Below, in pieces: positions 26,312 through 34,058 of a stretch of 51,792 nt of DNA (positions within the stretch are counted from its first letter, which is position 1; the number at the start of each line of letters is the position of its first letter). Below the pieces are notes generated by a model. It was given only the letters and a program-made list of their open reading frames with translations, did not search any database and was not told the origin of the DNA. Source of the stretch: Vulcaniibacterium gelatinicum (GTDB taxonomy: Bacteria > Pseudomonadota > Gammaproteobacteria > Xanthomonadales > Xanthomonadaceae); the NCBI RefSeq assembly GCF_008033445.1, contig NZ_VNKO01000021.1, positions 1 to 51,792 of the forward strand, given 5' to 3'. Made by a program: the position numbers and the translations under genes.

Positions 26312-27529
26312 TCAGCTTGCCTTGCGGATGGGAACCACGTTTGCGCCCGTGCGCAGGCTGTCCAGATAGTCGGCCCACGCCTGCATCATCTTGCGGCGTT
26401 CGGTCAAGTGCGCGGTGCGGTTGTACGCGCGGCCGTTCGGATCGCGTACCGCGTGGGCTAACTGGTGCTCGATGTAGTCGGGGCGAAAGCCCAGCCCCTC
26501 ATCCAGCACCGTGCGCGCCATTGCGCGGAAGCCGTGCGCGGTCATGGTGTCTTTGTCGAAACCCATGCGGCGCAGGGCGGCATTGATCGCGTTGTCGCTC
26601 ATGGGCCGCTTCGGGTCGCGCGCGCCAGGAAAGACGTAGCGCCCGCGCCCCGTGAGCGGTTGCAGTTCCCGCAAGATCGCCACGGCCTGCGCCGACAGCG
26701 GCACCAGGTGCGGTTCGCGCATCTTCATGCGGTGGGCTGGGATGTTCCACTGCGCGGCGTCCAGGTCAAATTCTGACCATTCGGCCTGCCGCAGTTCGCC
26801 CGGACGGCAAAACACCAGCGGCGCCATCCGCAAGGCGCAACGCACGGCAAAGGTGCCGGTGTAGGCGTCCAGCGCGCGCAGCAGGCCGCCGATGGCCTTG
26901 GCATCGGTGATGGCGGCATGGTGGCGCTTGGGTGCCGGGGACAGGGCGCCGCGCAGGTCGGCGACCGGATCGCGTGTAGCGCGCCCCGTGGCGATTGCGT
27001 AGCGCATGACCTGCCCGCAGTTTTGCAGGATGCGGTGGGCTGATTCGATGGCGCCACGTTCCTCCACGCGCCGTGCGACGGCTAGGAAGTCAGGGGCGGT
27101 GAGGGCGGAGACGGGCTTGCCACCGATCCACGGGAACACGTCATTCTCCAGCCACGCCGTGACCTTGACGGTATAGCTCGGCACCCAGTCGCGCTTGCCC
27201 AGCCATTCGCGGGCGACGACTTCGAAACTGTTTGCGGCACGCTCTGCGCCCGCCGCTTTTTCCGCCTTGCGGTGTTCCCCAGGATCGGCGCCAGCGGTTA
27301 GCAGCTTGCGTGCAGCGTCGCGCCGGTTGCGCGCCTCCGCCAGCGTCACGTCGGGATACGTGCCCAGGCTCAGCGTGTTGCGCTTGCCGGTGACGGGACG
27401 GCGATAGTCCCAGCGCCACCAGCGCGCACCATCGGGGCGCAGCAGCAGGTACAGCCCGCCACCATCGGACAGCTTGAGCGGTGCGGTGCCGGGCTTGGCC
27501 TTGCGGATGGCGGTATCGGACAGCGGCAT
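26312..27529 (-). CDS. tyrosine integrase (P4/CP4-57 type, DUF4102 arm-binding domain)
   Basis: This 405-residue protein has an N-terminal DUF4102 domain (MPLSDTAIRKAKPG, KLSDGGGLYLLLRPDGARWWRWDYR, TLSLGTYPDVTLAEAR), a SAM-like core-binding region around 105-200, and a catalytic domain with Arg in FCRPGELRQAEW, H-x-x-R in TAHGFRAMART, and Tyr in RAYNRTAHLTERRKMM. The start at 27529 has AGGAGG upstream and fits the conserved N-terminus. It lies at the right end of the element and reads inward, the usual place next to att. Confidence 0.9.
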   Translation of the reverse strand: MPLSDTAIRKAKPGTAPLKLSDGGGLYLLLRPDGARWWRWDYRRPVTGKRNTLSLGTYPDVTLAEARNRRDAARKLLTAGADPGEHRKAEKAAGAERAANSFEVVAREWLGKRDWVPSYTVKVTAWLENDVFPWIGGKPVSALTAPDFLAVARRVEERGAIESAHRILQNCGQVMRYAIATGRATRDPVADLRGALSPAPKRHHAAITDAKAIGGLLRALDAYTGTFAVRCALRMAPLVFCRPGELRQAEWSEFDLDAAQWNIPAHRMKMREPHLVPLSAQAVAILRELQPLTGRGRYVFPGARDPKRPMSDNAINAALRRMGFDKDTMTAHGFRAMARTVLDEGLGFRPDYIEHQLAHAVRDPNGRAYNRTAHLTERRKMMQAWADYLDSLRTGANVVPIRKAS

Positions 27530-27847
27530 GACGGTAACCTCCTGACGGTAACTGTCCGGGCAAGGAGCCCGGCTACCGTCATAGTTACCGTCTGCTACCG
27601 TCGGATTGCAATAGCCCACTTCGGACGCCATCGGGCAAGAAAAAGGCCGAAACCCTTGATTTTGCGAAGGATTCCGGCCTGTTTTGGACTTGCTTGGACT
27701 GGTAGGTGGTGGTGCAGACAACCACCGATTTCGAACTCATTTCCCAAACCCCTGCGCAATCCATCGGACCAGACCGGAAAGTTTAGGGCGTATGTCCGTT
27801 TCCCGCCGAACCTGCGGGAGCGCGCTGTAGCCTCGCTGCACACGGAC
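27530..27847. other. integrase leader and probable attachment region with hairpin
   Basis: This region holds no gene. It contains an imperfect hairpin (27644-27657 with 27667-27680, two G-U-type mismatches) flanked by A-rich and T-rich runs, a bidirectional terminator-like structure often seen between att and int. After it lies a stretch at about 27690-27740 with a loose likeness to a tRNA 3' end (see rejected items). The element's right att site is expected here. Confidence 0.45.
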
Positions 27848-28030
27848 TCACTGAATGAAGCGGTTGAGGTTGGACATGACCTGTACGAGGAGCTCAGACC
27901 TCCCGGCTTGGCGCATGCCTGCAACCGCTTGTGCATGGCTGATCGCCACCAGTCGCACCGGTCGGCCGGTCTGCTCGGCGATCGCGGCCAGTACCTCGAC
28001 GTTGGCAATCGCCTGCGGGCCGTTGGGGGA
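27848..28030 (-). pseudogene. C-terminal gene fragment, possibly NmrA-like NAD(P)-binding oxidoreductase
   Basis: An open stretch of 60 codons without a start reads GPQAIANVEVLAAIAEQTGRP, then VRLVAISHAQAV, and ends SNLNRFIQ before TGA. It resembles the C-terminus of NmrA/atypical SDR proteins, in which an E/A-A-A-A-I-A-x-x-T-G-R-P-V-R segment is common. A stop (TAA) interrupts the frame just upstream at 28031, where sequence of different composition begins. I read it as a host gene remnant left between two inserted elements. The family call is tentative. Confidence 0.35.
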
Positions 28031-28121
28031 TTATGACTTGGCCGGCACAAAGGGGTGTTGTCTGTGGACTCATGGGCTAAAATGCGACAAGATGTCCTAA
28101 CTCACTCAGACGTATAGTCTC

Positions 28122-29738
28122 ATGGAGTGGCCCTTGCTCACCACGGTTCAACAACTCATCGCTGCGGCGCTCTCGCTGCCAGCCGACAGCGGCCACGTTA
28201 TTTCCCGCTACGCACAAGAGTCAGACAACGATGTCTATGTCGTTCACAACGACCGAGGGACCAAGTACATAGTCTGCGGAGTTGCCAAGGGGGCTGCGCC
28301 GGATGCCGACGCGCATCTTCGAAAGTGTCTCCTTTCCGTGCCCACTGCCAGCATAGGGATTCAGCTAGACGCCACAGGGCAAGTCACAAAGATCATCCGG
28401 CGCAGTTTCCGCACGGGCGACTTCGACTACGTCGCATCGTTCGAGAAACCAAACATTCTGGCATCCGCTTATCGCCTTGAGCCTAAATCTCTCAAACCCC
28501 TTACAAGCAATCTTGAAAACGTACTGTTTGAAGTGCACAGCGCGTTCCGAGACATCGATGGACTTCACGCACCCGATGCACTGGACGAAATTTGCAAGTT
28601 AATCTACGCCAAGCTTTTCGATGAGGAGCAAAGCGTTAAGACGGGCGAACTCTTATTCCAACGTTCACGCTACAGATCGGTCGAAGAATGCGCGGCCGAA
28701 ATCCGTCAGCTCTATCTGCGAGCGATCGATGAAGACAGAGCAATTTTCTCCAATAAGATACCGACATATGAACGTTCCCGTGGCGTCTTTCGTGAGCCAT
28801 TGCTTCTATCAAGTCCAGCCATCGTTCGAGCAGTTGAGCTCCTACAACACCACGACCTGACCGCATCACCCGTAGATATCAAGGGCCGCGCATTCCAAAA
28901 CGTCCTAGCTCCAGCTATCCGCGCAGGAATGGGGCAGTACTTCACACCAAAAGAAGTCATCGACTTCATCGTGAGGGTAATGCAGCCAAACGTTCGCGAG
29001 CTAATCATTGATCCATTCTGCGGCTCCGGCCACTTCTTGACCTCTGCTATCGATTACGTGCGACGAATGCACGCCAAGGCCGACAAGCTGTTCCACGAGT
29101 TTGCCTTCACGCGGCTGCACGGCATCGAGAAGAGCGATCGTATGGTCAGAATCGCCATGACCGACATGCGGCTACATGGCGACGGGCATAGCAACATCCG
29201 GTGCAGCGATTCGCTCTTGCCGTTCTCCAATTACCCAGACCTTTATCGCGAAACGTTCGACCTCGTGATGACCAATCCGCCATTTGGCATAGATCTACCG
29301 CGTGACAGCCTTACACAACTTGGACCATTTGAGCTTGCAACAGTATGCGGATCAACAGTCTCGCTAGAAATCGTGGCTCTGGAACGTTGCCTCCAGCTAC
29401 TTCGCCACGGAGGGCGCCTCGCCATCGTCCTTCCCGATAGTGTATTGAGCAATCGAAACACCGCGAAAGTTCGCAGTTGGATTGAACGACATGCACGTGT
29501 TCGCGCAATCATTAGCCTCCCTATCGAGACGTTTTCCCCCTTCGGGGCAAACATCAAGACCAGCGTTCTGATTCTCAGAAAGCACGAGGTTAGTGAAACG
29601 TATACACGTAACTACAACATCTTTTTGGCCGATGTTGATTCCATTGGCTATGACGCCAGCGGCCGCACGTGCGGCGAAAGCAACCTCAATGCGGTTGCGG
29701 ATCGCTTCAAGGCATTCATTGATAAGGAGGGTTGGTGA
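28122..29738 (+). CDS. N6-adenine DNA methylase (HsdM-like) with degenerate N-terminal HsdR_N-like domain
   Basis: This 538-residue protein has a methylase domain at about 245-500: motif X GQYFTPKEVI (271-280), SAM-binding motif I DPFCGSG (297-303) and catalytic motif IV NPPF (385-388), the gamma-type order of type I and IIG enzymes. Residues 25-115 resemble the nuclease-like domain found at the N-terminus of many such enzymes, but the catalytic E-x-K position reads G-V-A-K (53-56), so it would be inactive. The gene overlaps the specificity gene by TGATG. It is A+T-richer than its surroundings, suggesting transfer. Confidence 0.85.
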   Translation: MEWPLLTTVQQLIAAALSLPADSGHVISRYAQESDNDVYVVHNDRGTKYIVCGVAKGAAPDADAHLRKCLLSVPTASIGIQLDATGQVTKIIRRSFRTGDFDYVASFEKPNILASAYRLEPKSLKPLTSNLENVLFEVHSAFRDIDGLHAPDALDEICKLIYAKLFDEEQSVKTGELLFQRSRYRSVEECAAEIRQLYLRAIDEDRAIFSNKIPTYERSRGVFREPLLLSSPAIVRAVELLQHHDLTASPVDIKGRAFQNVLAPAIRAGMGQYFTPKEVIDFIVRVMQPNVRELIIDPFCGSGHFLTSAIDYVRRMHAKADKLFHEFAFTRLHGIEKSDRMVRIAMTDMRLHGDGHSNIRCSDSLLPFSNYPDLYRETFDLVMTNPPFGIDLPRDSLTQLGPFELATVCGSTVSLEIVALERCLQLLRHGGRLAIVLPDSVLSNRNTAKVRSWIERHARVRAIISLPIETFSPFGANIKTSVLILRKHEVSETYTRNYNIFLADVDSIGYDASGRTCGESNLNAVADRFKAFIDKEGW

Positions 29739-30436
29739 TGTGGACGATGGTAGTCGAAAGTGCAAAACTGTTTCGGGCTGATCGGTGGACGGTTTCTTAT
29801 TTCACTGAGACGAAGTTCGCCGGGAAATCTGCTTACCGGATGCGTCCCTTGAAAGAGTTGGCCGACGAGCGCCGCTCCACAGTCGACCCCCGGCAGTACG
29901 GGAGCGAGCCCATTGTCTACGTGGGCCTCGAAAACGTCCGATCGACGACCGGAGAGTTGGTGGAATTCTCTCCACGACCTGCGTCGTCGATAAAGTCTCG
30001 GTCGAAGACGTTTCGGGTCGGCGACGTTCTCTATGGACGTCTGCGCCCTGAGTTAAACAAAGTCTATCTGGCACACCCCCCGGTGTCCGAAGGCATGTGT
30101 TCCGGCGAGTTCATCGTACTTTCTCCACGCAAAGACGTTGTTCTCTCACGCTATTTGCGACACATCCTCGCTTCGTCATTCGTCACACAGTTTGCAAGCA
30201 AGTTCACCGTAGGCGCATCTCTGCCGCGCATGTCAACGCGGGATCTACTCGACATCGAAGTTCCCGTTCCACCTCTCGATGTGCAAGCAAAACTGGTTGA
30301 ACAGCTTGCCCAGATCGATCAAGAGATCATCGCCTTGCGTTCGCGCTTGGATACGCTTCCTGCACAACAGGCTAAAGGACTCTTGGCTGCGCTCTCGTCA
30401 GGAACACCGGTCATCGAAATTGAGGTGGCGACCTAA
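29738..30436 (+). CDS. half-length type I-like DNA specificity subunit (HsdS)
   Basis: This 232-residue protein has one target-recognition domain (about 1-170; with YVGLENVRSTTGEL and GDVLYGRLRPELNKVYLA) and one coiled-coil spacer at the C-terminus (VPVPPLDVQAKLVEQLAQIDQEIIALRSRL). Full HsdS has two of each. A half subunit would have to dimerise and would then read a symmetric bipartite site. AAGGAGGG lies upstream, and the ATG overlaps the methylase stop. Its stop codon overlaps that of the convergent nuclease gene. Confidence 0.85.
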   Translation: MWTMVVESAKLFRADRWTVSYFTETKFAGKSAYRMRPLKELADERRSTVDPRQYGSEPIVYVGLENVRSTTGELVEFSPRPASSIKSRSKTFRVGDVLYGRLRPELNKVYLAHPPVSEGMCSGEFIVLSPRKDVVLSRYLRHILASSFVTQFASKFTVGASLPRMSTRDLLDIEVPVPPLDVQAKLVEQLAQIDQEIIALRSRLDTLPAQQAKGLLAALSSGTPVIEIEVAT

Positions 30437-31389
30437 CTATAGAATAATCTCCGCAGGTGATCTTGGTAGTCGGGCACATGCTCCCGCAACAGTTTATTAG
30501 CTTCGGCGGCGGTCACATTGTTAGCTTTGATCCCAAGGGATTTCAACACAGATTGCCATTCAGCTTTCTTAAAGTGGTTGATCTCCTCGGACGGAAAGTG
30601 CGTGTGAATGAAGGATATATAGGCATGAACCACATCATCGGCCTTCCGCAGTCTCCGAAAGACCGAACGCGCAGCATCATTGTCGGTCTTCAGCATCCGC
30701 ACGAGGCCGCCAAAATTGGCAGCATACTCGACGTTTGCTGGCTTGCATGACTGCGGACCTGATCGGCGCTCGCGCTTCCTTGCTGCGTTTAGTGGCTCTC
30801 CATCGTGTGTACATGCTTCTGGCGCACACCCATCAGGGCATTCTCTTCTATCAACGAACAACCCTCCTCGCGCGAGGTGAAGCTGATCTCGCGCCCTGAT
30901 AATCGGCAGCGAAGGGCCAAGGAAGTAATCGTGAATTCTTGGCCATGAATAATTATTTCCCAGCTCGGTCCATGACCAGATGAGCACAAGAAGCTGATCA
31001 TGCTCTGCCGTTTCCTTGGCAAGGTTTGTGAAGTGTCCTTTGGCTTCGTCTACGCCAATATTCATGGACTTGGCTTCGATACGAAACAACTCGCCACGTC
31101 GACTCCGAGGCTCCCATTCGGCCCCTCTTTGCAGGCAGGCAAAATCGGAGGGCTCGTGATCTTGCATCCACGCAAGTTCACATTCCCGTGCCAATCCACC
31201 CTCATTCATGAGGGTTTTGTTCATGTAATAGACCCACAGGGCTTCGAGCAGGCTACCCATGCCACTGCCTAGGCGTCCCCCTCGTGTCTTGAACGTCTGC
31301 GATGTGAAATCGTTGATCTCTTCGATCACTTTCGGCGCATCGTTATGCAGTATCGTCACTGCATCTGCACTCTTAATCTGTCGCATCAC
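30433..31389 (-). CDS. putative PD-(D/E)XK restriction endonuclease
   Basis: This 318-residue protein has PD-(D/E)XK-like residues: Glu49 in GSLLEALW, Asp82 in PSDFACL, and E105-A-K107 in FRIEAKSMN. They are followed by LAKETAEHDQLLVLIWSW, which would form the next core helix and strand. A Cys-rich loop (ECPDGCAPEACTHDG, about 205-219) is unusual. No family name is recognised. It converges tail-to-tail with the specificity gene, overlapping by four bases, and there is no HsdR in the window, so it is the best candidate for the cutting subunit. Start is GTG 31389 or ATG 31386. Confidence 0.6.
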   Translation of the reverse strand: MMRQIKSADAVTILHNDAPKVIEEINDFTSQTFKTRGGRLGSGMGSLLEALWVYYMNKTLMNEGGLARECELAWMQDHEPSDFACLQRGAEWEPRSRRGELFRIEAKSMNIGVDEAKGHFTNLAKETAEHDQLLVLIWSWTELGNNYSWPRIHDYFLGPSLPIIRARDQLHLARGGLFVDRRECPDGCAPEACTHDGEPLNAARKRERRSGPQSCKPANVEYAANFGGLVRMLKTDNDAARSVFRRLRKADDVVHAYISFIHTHFPSEEINHFKKAEWQSVLKSLGIKANNVTAAEANKLLREHVPDYQDHLRRLFYS

Positions 31390-31749
31390 TTGAAGAACCT
31401 TCCTGCTACGCTATTTGATGCCATGGCTAATTTGTGGTTATTTATGAGACTGACGTTCCAATCGCCTGTTTAGCGGCGGAGAGCTCGCCAATGGCTATTT
31501 CGCCGGAGCGGGCAAATGGTGAGGCGCTAGGAAATCCTTTAATCACCCCACATCGAACGGGATGGCGGTTAAAGCTAAGGCGCCCAGTAAGCGCACAGAA
31601 CCGAGTGTTTTGTCATGTTCACGAGCTTCCCCGAAAACTCGTGATCCACTTTTACTCTCCGAACGCTCAGGATTCTGATTGTAGCGTCAGGGAGCTTCTG
31701 GAGCTAGCAGGCAGTAAGGGATCTGAGGCAGATGACAGCCAGAACGAAG
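31390..31749. other. A+T-richer spacer between the restriction cassette and the prophage lysis genes
   Basis: These 360 bp contain no gene I can support. The sequence is of the same lower GC as the restriction genes up to about 31740, where the high-GC phage sequence begins abruptly. The right part is the expected place of a phage late terminator or attachment site, but no clear hairpin or repeat was found. Confidence 0.4.
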
Positions 31750-32232
31750 TCACCCCAAGTCTCCAGCTTTCAGCAGTTCGATTTCCGCCTCGCGGCGTGT
31801 TACCAACCCCGACAGCACCCCACCTCCGCCGTATACCCACCTTCTTAGCTCACGCGCAGAAGCATCCCAGTCCCGCTGATTGACCCGCCGCCGCAGCGTC
31901 GATGTCTGCAGCCGCCCCGCGCCAAGGTTGAAGGTGAAGTCCACGATGGCCGCGAGTCGGTTCTCGGGCTCCGTAGCCAGCACCGGGCAGTAGCGAAGCG
32001 TGGCGGCGAGCGCCACCTTCAGGTCCTGGGCGAGGTAGGCCTCGGCCTCGCCTTTCGTGATCGGCGGGTGCTTCGGATCGCACAGATGCCCGTAGCCGAT
32101 GGTCCAGTAGCCGGCCGGGCAGATGTAAGGATGCGCGCGGCCGGGATCGTTCTTTGGCACGCGGTGGAAGCCCTCGAAGCGCTTGGCCAGCTCGATGGCC
32201 GCCTGCGGGACGGCGATCACCCCCGACGTCAT
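31750..32232 (-). CDS. phage lysozyme (endolysin, GH24-like)
   Basis: This 160-residue muramidase has AIELAKRFEGFHRVP with catalytic Glu in FEGF, GYWTIGYGH with the E-(8)-D/C-(5)-T type core, and FNLGAGRLQTSTLRRRVN later. It cleaves peptidoglycan to release virions. There is no export signal, so it should depend on the holin encoded just upstream, whose stop overlaps its ATG (ATGA). It is the last gene of the late operon. Confidence 0.9.
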   Translation of the reverse strand: MTSGVIAVPQAAIELAKRFEGFHRVPKNDPGRAHPYICPAGYWTIGYGHLCDPKHPPITKGEAEAYLAQDLKVALAATLRYCPVLATEPENRLAAIVDFTFNLGAGRLQTSTLRRRVNQRDWDASARELRRWVYGGGGVLSGLVTRREAEIELLKAGDLG

Positions 32233-32705
32233 GCTCTCACCCGTTCGAACACCCGGCCCAAGAACCAGAAGTTCAGGACGCCCGCCCACAGGGCCTGGTC
32301 GGCCTCGGTCCAGGCCGCCTGGATGGCCAGAATCCAATCCGCACCGGCCTCGAGGGCGCCCACGTACGCCGCGGTCTTGGCCGCGCAGTAGAGCGCCATG
32401 AACCAGTAGGTGATGATGGGCCGCACGCTCGCCGACAGCGCATCGGCCCAGCGGGCGCCCGATCGCTGCCCCTGGGCGGCGACCGCCTCGCGCAGGGTCT
32501 CGAGGGCGCCCACGTTCCATGCGGCATCGGCCCCGGCACCGATCTCGGCCATGCGCTGGGCGCCGCGCAGCTTCTCGAACTCCAGCGCCTTGTCCTGCAT
32601 TGCCAGCTCGTGGGCGCGCTCGCCCTTGCGGTCCAGCCACTTCAGCACTTCGGGCGCCAGACGGAAGGCTCCTCCCAGGAGGCCGCCGAGCAAGGTCTCG
32701 ATCAT
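32229..32705 (-). CDS. 3TM-type phage holin-like protein
   Basis: This 158-residue protein begins MIETLLGGLLGGAFRL (hydrophobic segment 1). A charged helical middle follows (WLDRKGERAHELAMQDKALEFEK), then two hydrophobic segments near the C-terminus (IITYWFMALYCAAKTAAYV and ALWAGVLNFWFLGRVF). This is the layout of the Holin_3TM family of Mu-like and related phages. It stands between a small membrane protein and the lysozyme, with 4-bp overlaps on both sides. Confidence 0.75.
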   Translation of the reverse strand: MIETLLGGLLGGAFRLAPEVLKWLDRKGERAHELAMQDKALEFEKLRGAQRMAEIGAGADAAWNVGALETLREAVAAQGQRSGARWADALSASVRPIITYWFMALYCAAKTAAYVGALEAGADWILAIQAAWTEADQALWAGVLNFWFLGRVFERVRA

Positions 32706-33004
32706 TGGCCACCTCCCATGAGCTTCAACTTGATGGCAGCGCCGACTAACAGCGCGGCCAGGATGCCGGTGGTGATGACCTTGACGGCGGTTCGCCATGC
32801 GGTGCGGCGGGCATCGCGCCAGGCTTCCAGCAGATCGCGCAGCTCGCGGATGTCCTTGGCGGCACTGCCGTTTTCCAGGCCGAGATGGGACAGGACACGC
32901 TCGGCCCCACGTTCGGCGGCGCGGTCGAGCAGTTCGTCGAAATCCTCACGGCGCAGAAGCAGCATGTTCTCGACGAGCGCGGGAGGTTGTGCGGGTTCGG
33001 TCAT
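32702..33004 (-). CDS. DUF6127-like small membrane phage protein
   Basis: This 100-residue protein reads MLLLRREDFDELLDRAAERGAERVLSHLGL early and RELRDLLEAWRDARRTAWRTAV before one C-terminal transmembrane helix (VITTGILAALLVGAAIKL). It resembles DUF6127 proteins next to phage lysis genes. It may be a second holin component, antiholin or spanin-like factor; that is inferred only from position and one membrane segment. Confidence 0.65.
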   Translation of the reverse strand: MTEPAQPPALVENMLLLRREDFDELLDRAAERGAERVLSHLGLENGSAAKDIRELRDLLEAWRDARRTAWRTAVKVITTGILAALLVGAAIKLKLMGGGQ

Positions 33005-33071
33005 GGCAGGTCTCCAGAAATGCGAAACCCGCCACGCGGGCGGGTCCAGGGGTGACGGATCGGTGTGAGGG

Positions 33072-33422
33072 TCAGATGGCGATGCCAGCGCTCCAGCCGG
33101 TGGGCTGGAAGACGGCGAGCTTGGCCTCGTCCTCGATGTAGGCCAGCCAGCCGACTTTCGGGTCGTGAAACTCCCATGTTCCAGCAATGCGCACGGCGAT
33201 CTGGCTGGTCTTGCCGGCCCAGGCGCCGGTGGCGCCGGCTGGCACGATGTAGCGATCGCCCTCGGCGGGGCTCGCCGGCGGGGTGGTCAGGTCGCGGTCC
33301 TTCACGGACAGGCCGACGATGGCGCCCAGGCGCTTGAGGTTGGCGTTCATCTCGGTGTGCCAGCCGGACTCACCCAGCGTCCAGCCGTAGGCAAGGCCCA
33401 GGTTCGGATCGGTCAATGGCAT
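33072..33422 (-). CDS. DUF2793 phage tail-associated protein
   Basis: This 116-residue protein starts MPLTDPNLGLAYGWTLGESGW, has NLKRLGAIVGLSVKDRDL and the beta-rich family core (PAEGDRYIVPAGATGAWAG, VRIAGTWEFHDPKVGWLAYI). DUF2793 domains occur in tail-fibre or tail-tip-linked proteins of alphaproteobacterial and other siphophages. Here it stands alone, downstream of the tail-tip gene, and may form a distal receptor-contact part. Confidence 0.75.
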   Translation of the reverse strand: MPLTDPNLGLAYGWTLGESGWHTEMNANLKRLGAIVGLSVKDRDLTTPPASPAEGDRYIVPAGATGAWAGKTSQIAVRIAGTWEFHDPKVGWLAYIEDEAKLAVFQPTGWSAGIAI

Positions 33423-33425
33423 GGT

Positions 33426-34058
33426 CTATCTCCAGGGATTCGTGGCTTGGTCGATCGTTTGCCGGATGCGCCGCACGACAGCCGGATCTGCGGTGCGATG
33501 GACTTGCCGCGGGTGTTGCCGCCAGTGCCGCCCGACGATGGGCAGGTGCAGCACGCCACCGCTCTGGGCCACCAGCCGGGTCAACAGCCAGTCGGCCATG
33601 GGGTGGATGTCGGTGGTGGCGGCGAGCACGGCCTCGACCGCAGCGCGCCGCATCACGATCAGGCCGTGGACGTGGCTGGCCGAGTGGGCGTGCTGGAAGG
33701 CGCTGTAGGCGAGCCGGCGCACGCCGACGTCTCGGCCTTGCTCGTCCATCAGCGCTTCGTCGGTGTAGGCCAGCACCGCCGAGGGACACGCATCGAGCGC
33801 ATCGGCCAACTGCGTGAAGGCGCTGGCCTCATAGAGATCGTCGGGATCGACGAAGGACAGCAGCGGCAAATTCCCTCGCCGGTAGCCAGCTGCGCGCGCT
33901 TGGCCGATCCGCCCAGGGATGCCCGGCAGCACGTGCAGACGGATCGGGGCCCCTGCGAGGCTGGCAAGACAGGCTTCACGCCACGCAGCCGGCTCATCGA
34001 GCATGAGCATGTGCACGTCGATGCGCGGCTGGGGGTGCAGGTCGATGGGCGACTCCAT
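33426..34058 (-). CDS. glycosyltransferase family 2-like protein inside the tail operon
   Basis: This 210-residue protein has a GT-A-like core with DxD-type motif SFVDPDDLYEASAF, preceded by LHVLPGIPGRIGQARAAGYR and followed by AVLAYTDEALMDEQG and SHVHGLIVMRRAAVE, the usual GT2 order. It lacks membrane anchors. The start codon overlaps the tail-tip stop (TGATG), so it is made with the tail tip. It might modify host surface sugars (superinfection exclusion) or glycosylate tail proteins. The substrate cannot be read from sequence. Confidence 0.65.
   Translation of the reverse strand: MESPIDLHPQPRIDVHMLMLDEPAAWREACLASLAGAPIRLHVLPGIPGRIGQARAAGYRRGNLPLLSFVDPDDLYEASAFTQLADALDACPSAVLAYTDEALMDEQGRDVGVRRLAYSAFQHAHSASHVHGLIVMRRAAVEAVLAATTDIHPMADWLLTRLVAQSGGVLHLPIVGRHWRQHPRQVHRTADPAVVRRIRQTIDQATNPWR

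Larger units (their letters stand above)
21288..27850 (-). mobile_element. P4-like integrative element (tyrosine integrase, AlpA, primase/helicase genes)
   Basis: A minus-strand gene array with an integrase at its right end is followed by a regulator, AlpA, a CHC2 zinc-finger protein, a Toprim protein and a DUF3987 helicase-like protein. This is the set used by phage satellites and small integrative elements for replication. Most neighbours overlap by 1-4 bases. No capsid or conjugation gene lies inside, so it would need a helper or be defective. The ends are estimated from the terminator and the integrase leader, not from matched att repeats. Confidence 0.65.

Noticed and set aside
27690-27740. 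Possible tRNA 3' end (TGGTGGTGCAGAC with TTCGAACT on the minus strand)
   Set aside because: The T-arm does not pair and no acceptor partner is seen, so it is not a functional tRNA. At most it is a degenerate att sequence.
31434-31883. Plus-strand frame of 149 codons between the nuclease gene and lysozyme
   Set aside because: It overlaps the lysozyme gene, has no recognisable pattern and no good ribosome site.
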